Shown here piece after piece: positions 18,878 to 28,000 of a stretch of 64,000 nucleotides of DNA. The notes below the pieces were generated by a model. The model was given only the letters and a program-made list of their open reading frames with translations, was not told the origin of the DNA and made no database searches. The translations under genes and the position numbers were made by a program. The stretch is from Tunturiibacter gelidiferens (GTDB lineage: Bacteria > Acidobacteriota > Terriglobia > Terriglobales > Acidobacteriaceae). Within the stretch, counting starts at the first letter, position 1; every line of letters begins with the position of its first letter. The stretch lies in NCBI RefSeq assembly GCF_014201335.1, contig NZ_JACHEB010000002.1, positions 310,001-374,000 of the forward strand, given 5' to 3'.

Positions 18878-19840
18878 ATGCAAACACTTCAGGAAGATTA
18901 CTGTACGGCTTCGTGGTTGGTAGACCATCCATTCAGTGCGGAAGACCAAATTGCGATGGCCGCCATGCGCGCCATCGTCGAACCTAATAAAGGCAAGCTT
19001 CAGGGTATTGCAGCTCGAGTTCCGTTCGACGCAATCATGGAGCACGTCGCTGCGCCTGCGGGCGTTGTCTACGAAGCTGGGCGTGTTGGAGGTGTTTCGG
19101 GATGGTGGTGCCGGCCTGAAACAGCGCGGCCCGGTCAGGCCGTCATGCACATCCATGGCGGGTGGTTCAACTGGGGCTCTGCACATGCGTTTCGCCATTT
19201 GGCAGGCCATATCGCTGCTGGTGTGGGGGTAGCGGCATTTGTGCCTGATTACCGGTTAGCTCCGGAGCATCCATTTCCTGCTGCTGCCGAAGACGTGCGC
19301 GCCTGCTACTTCGGTCTGGTTGAGCAAGGTTTCTCGAAGGTCGCCATCACGGGCGACTCTGCCGGCGGCACCCTGGCGATTGGGTTGCTCGTGCATCTTG
19401 CGGCGGATAGTGCTTTTGGCGTTGAAGCGCTGGCCGGTGGAGTGGCGCTCTCGCCGGTGACCGATCTAGCTTTCTCCGGAGAGAGTTGGTCGACACGCGC
19501 TCTTGCCGATCCATACTTTACCCAGCCTCAAGCCGCCGAGTTGGTGGGTTCCTATCTGGACGGGGATGATCCGGCAGATCCAAAGGCCTCGCCGCTTTAC
19601 GCCGATCTGAAGAACCTGGCTCCGATCCGTGTGCATGTCGGCAACGACGAGGTGTTGCTTGATGATTCCATCCGCTTCGTCGAGGGTGCGGTCGCGGCCG
19701 GGGTGGATGCTCGACTGGATTTATGGGAAGGGATGGTCCACGGGTATCTGGGAGGCTTGGGACGCCTGGCAGCTTCGACCGAGACCCTTCAACTCATCAG
19801 TGAGTTTCTGAACGACCGATTTGCCAGGGCGGCAAAATGA
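18878..19840 (+). CDS. Alpha/beta hydrolase of the hormone-sensitive-lipase group
   Basis: The 320-residue protein has the HSL-group oxyanion motif MHIHGGWFNWGSA, then FVPDYRLAPEHPFPAAAEDV, and nucleophile ITGDSAGGTLAI (GDSAGG, Ser). The acid lies in IRVHVGNDEVLLDD and the His in MVHGYLGGL. All catalytic residues of a carboxylesterase/lipase of family IV are therefore present. It would hydrolyse short-chain esters in the cytoplasm. GGGAGACCATC precedes ATG 18878. It belongs to the same run as the SDR and SRPBCC genes. Confidence 0.9.
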   Translation: MQTLQEDYCTASWLVDHPFSAEDQIAMAAMRAIVEPNKGKLQGIAARVPFDAIMEHVAAPAGVVYEAGRVGGVSGWWCRPETARPGQAVMHIHGGWFNWGSAHAFRHLAGHIAAGVGVAAFVPDYRLAPEHPFPAAAEDVRACYFGLVEQGFSKVAITGDSAGGTLAIGLLVHLAADSAFGVEALAGGVALSPVTDLAFSGESWSTRALADPYFTQPQAAELVGSYLDGDDPADPKASPLYADLKNLAPIRVHVGNDEVLLDDSIRFVEGAVAAGVDARLDLWEGMVHGYLGGLGRLAASTETLQLISEFLNDRFARAAK

Positions 19841-19885
19841 ACGGCAAACGGAATCGCTTATAGACAACGGAAGGGGGAATAAGAA

Positions 19886-21013
19886 ATGTATGACCATGTA
19901 ATTTGGCCTCTCCCATTTGACCCGAAGACCTCGGCGATCTACGCGCTCAACGATATTGACGTGAACGCGCCGCCTCAAGTGGTGTGGAAGCTACTCGTCG
20001 ACGCCGAGAATTGGTCGAGTTACTTTCCTGCCGAAGATCAGGTCAAGATCCTGACCGGTGAGCAGGAACTTGAGCTCGGAACCAAATACAGCCGGGTGAC
20101 CGTTGGCTTTCCCATGCATCTCATCGTGACTGAATACGTGCCCGGCCGCAGGCTCGCGTGGTCGACACTTGTGGACGACGACGAGACCGGTTCGAGCGCC
20201 TATCACGGCTGGATCATCACTCCAACGGACACAGGCTGTCACCTGCTGAGCGAGGAAACGCAGCAAGGCTCCTTCTTCCTCGAGGAACTCGGGCGCAAGA
20301 ATCCCGGTGCGCTCTACCGCTATCACCAGGAATGGGTTGAAAGCCTTGCTCGCGCCGCTAAGGCTCGGGCGCCCCACGCGGTGAAAGGAGATAAGACAAT
20401 GGCGAAAACTGACATCGAGAAAGTTTTGACGATATTTCACGGCATCAGCGCCGGGGATGTAGACGTTGTGACGCAGCACATCGACCACAAGCGATTTGTG
20501 CAACACAATCCGTACGCGACCGACGGTGTAGAAGGGCTGACGCAATTCATCAATCAGTCGCCGCGTGACCAACTGCAACTGACCGTGGTACGGGCATTCC
20601 AGGATGGGCCCTACGTCGTTACCCAGGCTAAGGGGAAGCGATCCGGACGAAACGTCTTCTTCGACATTTTCAGGTTTGAGGATGGCCTGGTTGTCGAGCA
20701 CTGGGCTTTCTCCGCCATGGACGCTCCTCCCAATCAGAGTGGACACACCCAGACCGACGGCCCAACTGAGGCAAAGCGCTCAAAGGACACAGAGAAGAAC
20801 AAGTCGATTGTCCGGGAGTACTACGAGACCATTCATGTCTCTGGGGATCACAGTAAAATTCCGCACTACTTTCACGGAGATCTTTGCATCCGCCACGAAC
20901 CCGGTGTTCTCGATGGAGTCACCGCATTCAAACGTGACCTCGAAGAACTCACGGAACACAGAAGCATCGAAGAGATCAAGTTTGTGTTGGACAGGGAGAC
21001 TTCGTTTTCATAG
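19886..21013 (+). CDS. SRPBCC-domain protein fused to SnoaL-like domains; end damaged by a frameshift
   Basis: Residues 1 to about 165 form an SRPBCC (START-like) domain: INDIDV-type start, VWKLLVDAENWSSYFP and HLIVTEYVPGRRLAWS. A normal ribosome-binding site and ATG (AAAGGAGATAAGACAATG, ATG at 20399) lie in frame without a stop. The downstream SnoaL domain (KVLTIFHGISAGDVDVVTQH) therefore looks like a once separate gene now read through, or still started internally. A second SnoaL domain follows from about residue 310 and is cut at 21013 when the frame shifts. The binding or enzymatic role is unknown; it is the last part of the operon. Confidence 0.7.
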   Translation: MYDHVIWPLPFDPKTSAIYALNDIDVNAPPQVVWKLLVDAENWSSYFPAEDQVKILTGEQELELGTKYSRVTVGFPMHLIVTEYVPGRRLAWSTLVDDDETGSSAYHGWIITPTDTGCHLLSEETQQGSFFLEELGRKNPGALYRYHQEWVESLARAAKARAPHAVKGDKTMAKTDIEKVLTIFHGISAGDVDVVTQHIDHKRFVQHNPYATDGVEGLTQFINQSPRDQLQLTVVRAFQDGPYVVTQAKGKRSGRNVFFDIFRFEDGLVVEHWAFSAMDAPPNQSGHTQTDGPTEAKRSKDTEKNKSIVREYYETIHVSGDHSKIPHYFHGDLCIRHEPGVLDGVTAFKRDLEELTEHRSIEEIKFVLDRETSFS

Positions 21014-21156
21014 CTGCCAAAGGATCGCATGAGAGCGAGCCTTGCCTCTACATCGACCTATACCGAGTTGAAGACGGGAAAATCGCAGAGCGGTGGGGAT
21101 TCCCCGAAGAACCTCCTCCTCATCAGGAATGGAAAAACAACAACGGCATGCTCTAA
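20989..21156 (+). pseudogene. Out-of-frame 3' end of the SnoaL-like gene
   Basis: Directly after the point where the upstream frame fails, the phase starting at 20989 reads GQGDFVFIAAKGSHESEPCL, YIDLYRVEDGKIAERWGFPE and ends in WKNNNGML with TAA at 21154-21156. This is the expected C-terminal half of a SnoaL-like domain (strand, then ExRxGKIxERW-type motif). One base appears to be missing near 20985-20989. The intact gene would thus have ended about 80 bases before the transposon-end repeats. Confidence 0.75.
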
Positions 21157-21235
21157 CTCAGGTACGGCGTCGGCTTCTATTTACCGATCGCCTCTAGTCA
21201 GGCGGACGAATAACCGGGGCTTCTCGTACAGTTGC

Positions 21236-21440
21236 CTACCGTGAAGCCAGTCTCCCGTATCACTGAAGAATTCCATCTGATATCCAATAGCTCTGAGTCC
21301 AGTACAGAATATCGTTGTTAGTTCAGCTCAAAATGCAGTCTCCAGTACGAAATAGCGTTTAATCTGACAGACTGTGTCAAATACAACGCTAATTCGTACT
21401 GAACAACGCTAAATCGTACCAGTACAAATAGCGTTGCACG
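21236..21440. repeat. Back-to-back Tn7/Tn5053-like transposon ends, copy A
   Basis: Left-facing end: bases up to 21369, reading on the minus strand as TGTCAGATTAAACGCTATTT then CGTACTGG, with a second similar site (AACGATATTCTGTACTGG) at 21300-21316. Right-facing end: from 21375, TGTCAAATACAACGCTAATT then CGTACTG, followed by AACGCTAAATCGTACC at 21405-21420 and an inverted AGTACAAATAGCGTT at 21421-21435. The two TGTCA termini are separated by exactly five bases, GACTG (21370-21374), the target-duplication size of Tn7-like elements. Repeated subterminal sites are typical binding sites of TnsB/TniA transposases. A homologous block lies at 44759-44990. Confidence 0.75.
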
Positions 21441-21461
21441 CGGCCAGCCAGATTGAGGGTT

Positions 21462-22568
21462 ATGGCGAACGCGTCAAATCTCTTGCCATGGCATCCGCGA
21501 CGTCTTGACGATGAGATTCTGTCGTCCTGGATGCTTAGAATTGCCTCCGGTAATGGGATTTCTGTCAGAAGTCTTTGCGCGTGGCTTGGAATCGACGACG
21601 ATTGGGTTCGGGAAATAGATTCGATGGATCCCTATAATCCGCTCGTAAACCATATTGCAGAGGCGGCTGGAGTAGAGAACGAGATTGTTGTTAAAAGCCT
21701 TCCTTCCGGCCTTTACGGACTGTTTGGGGAATCCATTTCCTCCACAGACTGGTCCTGGAATCCGCAGTGGCGCCTACGAGGAGGTACGCCACCAAACAAT
21801 TTGGGCAACCAGTATTGTCCCATCTGTCTTCGGAAGTTCGGGCACTATCAGCTTTCATGGACTATCGCCGTCTATAGTTGTTGTCTGCAGCACAAGTGCT
21901 TCCTTCGAGATCACTGTCCTCATTGCGGAAAGACATTTCTAGGTGCAGCCCGGTTTTTCGACTCGTACACGGCTAATCCAAAGAGAGATCTTCAACTCTG
22001 CGCATATTGCGGCAGATCAGTCGTGAATCATGAGCCATACGAGTTAGCAGATGAGAAAACTTTGAAACTCACCTACATGCTGGACTCGTTGGTAAGGAAA
22101 CCAGCCTGTGTTGACTACTTTGAAGTGTTGGTCAGACTTCTTCATGTTATGTGCCGTCCTTCTGCCTTAGCGAAGCACATGAGATCACAAATGCTGCCTA
22201 AGTCACATCAGATCACATCTAGATATTGGAGTGGCACTCCGCATAACTTCGAATATCTCGACGTGAAATCTAGAGCTTTTATGCTCCAGGCGGTAGTGAG
22301 TCTCTTCGCTGACTGGCCAGATTATTTAGTCGATGTCCTGAGATCGACGAATGACCTCCATCATTTACACCACTTGTTTATGCACAAATCCCTACCAAAC
22401 TGGTACGAGAGTGCGGTGAGAATCGCAGCAACAAGGAACCGTTGTCCTAAGCCTTCCGACAGGGAGCAGTTTCTCCATACCGCGATACAGCAGGGTTGGG
22501 TGACAGCTGTTCAGTTCGCGAAAAGGACTCGTGATTCTGGGCGTTTTCTTCATTTAGAGTCTGCGTAA
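21462..22568 (+). CDS. tniQ: TniQ-family transposition / target-selection protein
   Basis: The 368-residue protein starts LLPWHPRRLDDEILSSWMLR, the PxPxxDEsLxSWLxR-type opening of TniQ/TnsD proteins. Zinc-finger pairs follow: YCPICLRKFGHY and CCLQHKCFLRDHCPHCG (about residues 120-160), then LCAYCG near residue 185. TniQ proteins help choose the insertion site for Tn5053-type, Tn7-like and CRISPR-associated transposons. It lies 22 bases inside the repeated transposon-end sites, as expected for an element-borne gene. There is no tniA/tnsB transposase and no tniB/tnsC ATPase beside it. Translation probably starts at ATG 21462; its base composition is more AT-rich than the genes to its left. Confidence 0.85.
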   Translation: MANASNLLPWHPRRLDDEILSSWMLRIASGNGISVRSLCAWLGIDDDWVREIDSMDPYNPLVNHIAEAAGVENEIVVKSLPSGLYGLFGESISSTDWSWNPQWRLRGGTPPNNLGNQYCPICLRKFGHYQLSWTIAVYSCCLQHKCFLRDHCPHCGKTFLGAARFFDSYTANPKRDLQLCAYCGRSVVNHEPYELADEKTLKLTYMLDSLVRKPACVDYFEVLVRLLHVMCRPSALAKHMRSQMLPKSHQITSRYWSGTPHNFEYLDVKSRAFMLQAVVSLFADWPDYLVDVLRSTNDLHHLHHLFMHKSLPNWYESAVRIAATRNRCPKPSDREQFLHTAIQQGWVTAVQFAKRTRDSGRFLHLESA

Positions 22569-22689
22569 CGCCTATGTCCGGGAATCACAACTCTGGCAGT
22601 TGAACTCGCGATCAGGATGTCCTTAATCAGCTACAGTCTTCTGTAGCTAGCGAAGCCCGAGGCCGAGAAGTCACCTGGCCCGAATGCTG

Positions 22690-22835
22690 GTTGCAATGAG
22701 ATGCTGTCACCGAATGCAACGTTATGCTGCCACTGGCGGCATTCCCGATGCACTATTATCCTGCCACCGATATGATGAAGTCCTGCCGTCCGGTACAACC
22801 CAATCTTGCCACTTGAATGGAAGCGGTCTCGATCG
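22690..22835. repeat. Degenerate multiple-repeat end (IS21-like), left copy
   Basis: Repeats of the type TGCAACGTTATGCTGCCACT, TGCACTATTATCCTGCCACC and GTACAACCCAATCTTGCCAC follow each other at about 20-40 base spacing. They are the reverse complement of the GTGGCAGCATAACGTTGCA repeats at 29075-29165. Such arrays of short repeats are characteristic of IS21-family termini. No istA or istB gene is present, so this is a remnant. Confidence 0.5.
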
Positions 22836-22888
22836 CCAAATCCAGCGCTCCACGACCCTATGGCGACTCCGGTCGGAGCAACAGGCAG

Positions 22889-22907
22889 TAAGGTGCGGTT
22901 TGCCCGT
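22889..22907 (+). repeat. 19-bp direct repeat, left copy
   Basis: TAAGGTGCGGTTTGCCCGT here matches TAAGGTGCGGGTTGCCCGT at 24391-24409 at 18 of 19 bases. The two copies flank the two-gene cassette at 22961-24228. A more distant inverted copy (TAAGGTGCGGATAGCC on the minus strand) lies at 28987-29005. Confidence 0.6.
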
Positions 22908-22960
22908 GATTCGGGAGTAGCGACAACTTCAGATAGGTCGACTCTATCAACCTAAAGTTG

Positions 22961-23962
22961 ATGAATACCAGTGTCTGGACGGCAGATCTGATTCCGGTCT
23001 ATTGCTTGGAAAGAAGTGCGGAGGACGTGGATAACCGGTCTCTTCCGTGGATCAGAATGCGCCCCGACCGTAGTACCCTCAAGATTATGGGACGCGCAAG
23101 AGCGGACAAACACTTCAACCGGATTCTCGGTTCTTCCTCGCGGATTCCGTTGGTCAGATTTGGGGCACGCGGAATTGGCACAATTCAGCATCGCGGTCTG
23201 ATTAAATGCAAGCTAGCTCATGGGCAAGGTTATAGTCTTGTCGTCCCCGATATATTGTTTTTGGGTCCGCGCGCGAGGCACTGGTTTCAACCTCTTACTT
23301 TTGGCGCGACAATCATCGGAAAACTGGACGACGACAGTCACTGCCAAATTTATGTTGATGTATCGGGTGGCCATCGTGTAAGAGTTGATTTTCGGATACA
23401 AGATTTTGTTCGACAGTTGCCGGACGGGTCGGAACTGTATCGTTGCAGTCTGACTGGTCCGCAAGATCTCGCCAGTTACCGCACGGGCCTGTCAGGTCTG
23501 GGTGCGAGTTCTGTGCCCTATCTTCAGTTGTTCCATCACACCTCTCCTGACGCCAAGCAGAAGATCGAAGCGTCGGGAGAATTCTGGGGCAGTCGATGGA
23601 ACATTCAAGGCACCCACAAAAAGCTCACGAACATCGCATACGTCTACTTCACTCCCGTGGATACTATCAATCAGCCTGACGATCTAAAGCTTATTGCGAT
23701 GGCATCTGATGGAATTCTGCCGTTCATAATCGACGACTTCGAGCTTCCGTCCATACTAGTGGGAGATGATTGGAAGAGTGGACTGAAGGGCAAATTCATC
23801 GAAGTTCCTGTTTACCGAGCCTCAACAGAAGGCCGAACCGTCAAGATATCGGTCAAGGTGGAAAGTACACTTCTATCGCCGCAGCATTTGCTCCGTCACG
23901 CGCCAACAGCTGGCGAAGTGTGGTACGAAGTAGCAACACATTCGTCCAGAGGGTCGGAATGA
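22961..23962 (+). CDS. Unrecognised protein with a possible ADP-ribosyltransferase-like (HYD1-type) domain
   Basis: I do not recognise the full 333-residue protein. Its centre, about residues 188-245, reads YLQLFHHTSPDAKQKIEASG followed by NIAYVYFTPVDT. That resembles the HxT...I...G...VYFT pattern of HYD1-type ADP-ribosyltransferase-like toxins (His 192/193-Thr 194; Tyr-Phe-Thr 229-231). The N-terminal 180 residues look like beta-rich sequence with no known motif; there is no signal peptide or membrane segment. Its last codons overlap a small acidic gene in an ATGA arrangement, the usual layout of toxin-partner pairs. The start is ATG 22961 with a weak ribosome-binding site. The enzymatic call is tentative. 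Confidence 0.45.
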   Translation: MNTSVWTADLIPVYCLERSAEDVDNRSLPWIRMRPDRSTLKIMGRARADKHFNRILGSSSRIPLVRFGARGIGTIQHRGLIKCKLAHGQGYSLVVPDILFLGPRARHWFQPLTFGATIIGKLDDDSHCQIYVDVSGGHRVRVDFRIQDFVRQLPDGSELYRCSLTGPQDLASYRTGLSGLGASSVPYLQLFHHTSPDAKQKIEASGEFWGSRWNIQGTHKKLTNIAYVYFTPVDTINQPDDLKLIAMASDGILPFIIDDFELPSILVGDDWKSGLKGKFIEVPVYRASTEGRTVKISVKVESTLLSPQHLLRHAPTAGEVWYEVATHSSRGSE

Positions 23963-24228
23963 TGCCATCATCGACGCTGAAGCTCTCAGGCGACATTATC
24001 GAAGCTGCATCAGTAGAAACGAAACAGCTTGACTACATAGTAGTGGGTGATGCGACAACCGTTGACGGACTTGCCGCGCCTTATGATGAGGAAGAAACCC
24101 CCTATATCTTAAAGATCGAGCGTCCTGATACCGGGAACAACATCCTCGATTTCTGGGTCAAACATGCGAACAAAGATCTTTACTCGGTTAAGAATTCAGA
24201 GATAGGAGCATTCGAAGTCGTCGGCTAA
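23959..24228 (+). CDS. Small acidic partner protein of the upstream gene
   Basis: The 89-residue protein starts at ATG 23959, overlapping the previous stop by four bases, so the pair is translationally coupled. It is acidic, with QLDYIVVGDATTVDGLAAPY, DEEETPYILKIERPDTGNN and a mixed alpha/beta C-terminus ending in SEIGAFEVVG. I find no known family motif. Being small, acidic and coupled to a larger possible effector, it would fit an immunity or antitoxin role, but this is inference from arrangement alone. Confidence 0.6.
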   Translation: MMPSSTLKLSGDIIEAASVETKQLDYIVVGDATTVDGLAAPYDEEETPYILKIERPDTGNNILDFWVKHANKDLYSVKNSEIGAFEVVG

Positions 24229-24555
24229 ATGATTGGTCAACACTTAATATTGGCGAATAAACCCTAATTGCTTCTGTTGAGTTCGTTTTTGTCCACGTTT
24301 GATATCAGTATCGATAAAATGCGCTTCTCGTCATCTGACTCCCGGTTTGTCGGCACCCTTCCATTGCCCGCCCGAACGGCCAACGACGGGTAAGGTGCGG
24401 GTTGCCCGTCAACCGCTAGCGTTTCTGAATGCTCGAACCGAGCCCTTTCCCGAAGGGCTCGATGACATCTTAATGCCAGAATCTCGTTTACGTGTGTCGG
24501 CGATCTAAGGTTGCTCTTTGAGGCGAGGACGCACAATGGTGCGATAGCTCAGGCC
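24229..24555. other. Region after the two-gene cassette, with right copy of the 19-bp repeat
   Basis: No gene is supported here. TAAGGTGCGGGTTGCCCGT at 24391-24409 is the right copy of the direct repeat that also occurs at 22889-22907. The rest shows no clear structure. Confidence 0.55.
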
Positions 24556-24905
24556 TTATTGCTCACTAAGACTTAGATACCGTTCCATATTGTTAAGGCG
24601 CGCTCGGCCTTTTTCGGAACCCTCGGCTAAGTTTTGAAGATTCTGGAACAACTCGGGAAGATTGTTTATTCTCCGGAATTCTTCGATATGCCGGCGTACC
24701 TTGGCGAACTTGAAGTACATTTCGGGGCAGGCATCGTAGACGAGGTCTTCCTCGAGGGCTCCGTGAAAAACCATAGTGGCAACCATGTCTCAGTATCCGT
24801 AGACCTGCAGAACGTAAGCCGTCTGTTGATCGGCTGCAGCCATCACGGAAAGAAAATCTTCCAAAGAGCGAGGTGAGAACTTTCCGCCAACGTAACTGCG
24901 TGCGG
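24556..24905 (-). pseudogene. Unidentified conserved-type gene interrupted by a TGA codon
   Basis: On the minus strand a coherent frame reads SYVGGKFSPRSLEDFLSVMA, AADQQTAYVLQVYGY, then TGA (24790-24792). It resumes as DMVATMVFHGALEEDLVYDA, CPEMYFKFAKVRRHIEEFRR and ends in ERYLSLSEQ at 24556. The two halves are in the same phase and read as one helical protein, so the TGA probably replaced a TGG (Trp). An ATG just after the stop (24786) could start a 76-residue remnant. Upstream of 24905 no start was identified. I cannot name the family; the gene appears broken. Confidence 0.6.
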
Positions 24906-24984
24906 AACGCGGCTTCCCGTTTGAGGATAAGGCACCTCGCTCGACTGTAGCTCAACTCCACCGCTCAGGTCACAGAACAAGAAA

Positions 24985-25013
24985 ACGGGGAGCCGGTTGA
25001 ACAGGCTCCCCGT
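24985..25013 (-). terminator. Hairpin after the TonB receptor gene
   Basis: ACGGGGAGCC (24985-24994) and GGCTCCCCGT (25004-25013) form a perfect 10-base stem with a 9-base loop. It sits 19 bases beyond the stop codon of the minus-strand receptor gene. The minus-strand side continues into TTTTCTTG, a short U-rich run. A rho-independent terminator is likely. Confidence 0.8.
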
Positions 25014-25031
25014 ATAGACCATACAGTTTCG

Positions 25032-28000
25032 TTAGAAGGTGATGGTTCCTTTTAATTGGATGAGACGAGGTGAAGCATCGCCACCGAGGAAAGAGCCAAG
25101 AATCGAAGTCGGTGAGCTGACAGTGGTAGTGATCGCACCGAAGTTGGCATTATTGAGGTCGTTGATTGGGGTACCGAAGTTCGGGTGATTGAAGAGGTTG
25201 AAGAACTGGGCTCCCACCTGAAGGCGGCCGGTATCCGTGTGAGGAATTGGAATCTTGAAACCCTTCAGGATGCTGAAGTCGGTATCCGTGTAGGAAGGTG
25301 CAACCGTTTGGTTACGCCGCCCCTGTCCGAATGCTGTGGGATCGACGAAGTTGCCAGGATTCGCAATCGCACACGGATTTGCTGCTACGCCGGTTGCGTT
25401 GTTGAAAACTGCACTGCCGCCGCAGCTCTTGACCCCGTTGACCTGGGCTGCCAGGAAACCAGGGAAACCCGGACCGCCGAAGTTGGAAGCCTGCAAAGCG
25501 CTGTCGACAACAGAGAACGGGAAACCGGTATGGTGGAAGACCGTACCGCTCACCTGCCAGCCGTCTGTCAGAAACTTCGGACCACGGTAGTAAGGCAGCG
25601 TATAGACGTACGACGCGGTGATGTTCTGTCGTGAATCGTAGTCTGCGTTGCCATAGTTCTGTCTCAGGTTGTTTGGGTTGATGGGAGTCAGATAATTAGC
25701 TCCAACTAAGCCGAGGCCCAGAATGCCGCCGTTCGAAATCTCGTCCAGCGCATGACTCCAGGTGTAGTTGAAATTGAGCGTCAGCGATTTCGTGTGACGA
25801 GAGACGCCGACGAGGAAACCGTTGTAATTCGAGATCGCACCATTCCCAACTTCATTGACTGCGCCGAACGAGGCGTTCGGAATGGTCGTCGGAAGTCCGG
25901 TAAAGTTGATCGGAGTTACCCCGTTGAAGCCTGGACTGCCGTTATTCACCCCGAATGCGTTCACGCTCTGGTTTTGAACCGGCTCATGATATCCGTGATT
26001 GCCGACGTAGGCGAGAGAGAGGACCGTCTGCTTTCTCGGATCAAGCGCATGCTCTACTTGAAAGCTGTATTCCTCATAGGTTGGGTAGTGCAACTTGCCC
26101 GCGGCCGTCACTATTCCAGGCGCGGCGAAGCCGGGAACGCTGCTCGAAAGCGTGTCGAAACTCGCGCCGCCCTGGAACCCAGCCTGAAAGGCCACGCTGG
26201 AGACGTTTGACATGGTTTGACCGCTGGCTGGATTGCCAGGATTTGGACTGATAAAGCTGCCATTTTTCTCGGGTCCGTTCAACGTGAAACCAACATTGGT
26301 AGGTGCATTGTTCAGGAAGTTGTCCGCCACGGTCGCGGGAAATACGTCAGTGAACAGACCAAAGCCGCCGCGGACCACCGTGCTGCTGTCCGGGCCGAAC
26401 GGCGACCAGGAGAAGCCGACACGCGGATTCACCGTGATGGATTGGAAGGCGGGGAACGCCTGATGTTTGCCACTCGTCAACAGGGTCGTATAAGCAGTTG
26501 CAGTGCTCGTATTCAGAGAATTGAAGGCACCGTTCGTATAGGCATAGCAGTTTGTACCGCAAGTCGGGTTAGAGTCGTGCTCCAGGCGGACCCCAGCGGT
26601 CAAGGTCAAATTCTGGCGGAGCTTCCATGTGTCCTGGCCATAACCTGCAAGGTTATAGAGACCAACAGGCTGGGTGTTCCGGAGCGGATACTGCTGAACA
26701 TATTGTTCCAGCCCCATTCCGGCTGCGAAGTCCCCGTTCTCGTCAGCTTCGACTCCGGGAGTCGTATTGATAGAGGGGCTGTAGTCCGTTACATCATCGC
26801 GCCGGAAGTAGCCGCCGAACTGGATGGTATGACGGCCATGGGTGATGCTCACGTCGTCGCTGAATTGATAGTTCGTTACGTTGCGGCCCTGTGGCCAGTT
26901 GTTGTCCTCGCCGCCCAGGGTGGTAAAACTGCCCCCAAAGTCTGTAAAGTTGAGCGCGTAAGGAACAAGCGCGTTGGCTGCAGCAAGGTTAGTGTTCGTA
27001 AACACAGCGCTATACCAGATCACACCGAACAGAAACTGGTTGGTAATCTTTGAATTAATGACATGTGTCTCTCCAAGGGTCCCCTCAAACGATGGCTGAG
27101 GGCTGTCCGCATTGAAAATCGGATTGATAGGATCGGTGTAGGTCGCTTGTACACCCTTGTCCCACTTGAAATGGCCGAAGGCCGTATCTTTATCGGTAAG
27201 CTTCAAATCCACTCGAGAGGTAAGCAGGAACTCGTGCGTGAAGTTTCCTGCCGTCGAGGTATAGGACAGCGCATTCGGGTCGGTGAGGGACTGCGTTGCC
27301 GTCGAATAGCCGGGGGCGTTTTGATAGACGCTGAATAACTGCTTGTAAAACGCCTGGTCTGCCACGGGAGCGCCAGCAATCGCTTTGGCGATGTAAGCCG
27401 GGTTGGGCGCAAACACGGTGCTGGACGATGGCAGCACCACGCGCAGACCTTCATAGTTGACGAAGAAGAAGAGGCGGTCCCTGATAATCGGCCCGCCGAA
27501 TCTTGCCGCAAACTGATTGACATTGTCGAAACTCCGAGGGGTCAGAGTCGGGGTCTGGTTGCGGAAGTAGTCGTTCGCATTGAGCACGCTGCCATTCCAT
27601 TGGTAGACGGCATTGCCGTGGAACTTGTTCGTTCCCGAGAGCGTGATCTCGTTCACCTGGGCGCCGCCGAGGCCACCGAATTGAGCGCCGTAAGCGTTCG
27701 ATACCACATTGACCTCGGACACCTCATTGTTGCCAAGCAGCAGGTTCGAGGCACCGGAGTTACTCAGGTTCAGAAATGGATCGTTCTCGTATGAGCCATT
27801 CAAGGTGAAGGTATTCGAGGTCGCGGGTAGACCGAAGACGGAGAAGTTTCCGTCGCCGCCGGACGTATTCATAATCGCACCCGGAGAGACCTGGGCCACA
27901 AATGTCAAATCGTTTCCAGGATTAGGCAAGCTCTGCACCTGGGCTTGGGAGATCGAGGTGGAGATGTCGGCGTTCTCTGTATGGAGCAGCGACGCGGTAT

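Noticed and set aside
22690..22835. Short repeats considered as a CRISPR array
   Set aside because: Units differ in sequence and spacing, there are no constant-length spacers and no cas genes; they fit insertion-sequence terminal repeats better.
25185..27053. Several long plus-strand frames across the TonB receptor gene
   Set aside because: They are antisense frames of a strongly supported minus-strand receptor and show no independent motifs.
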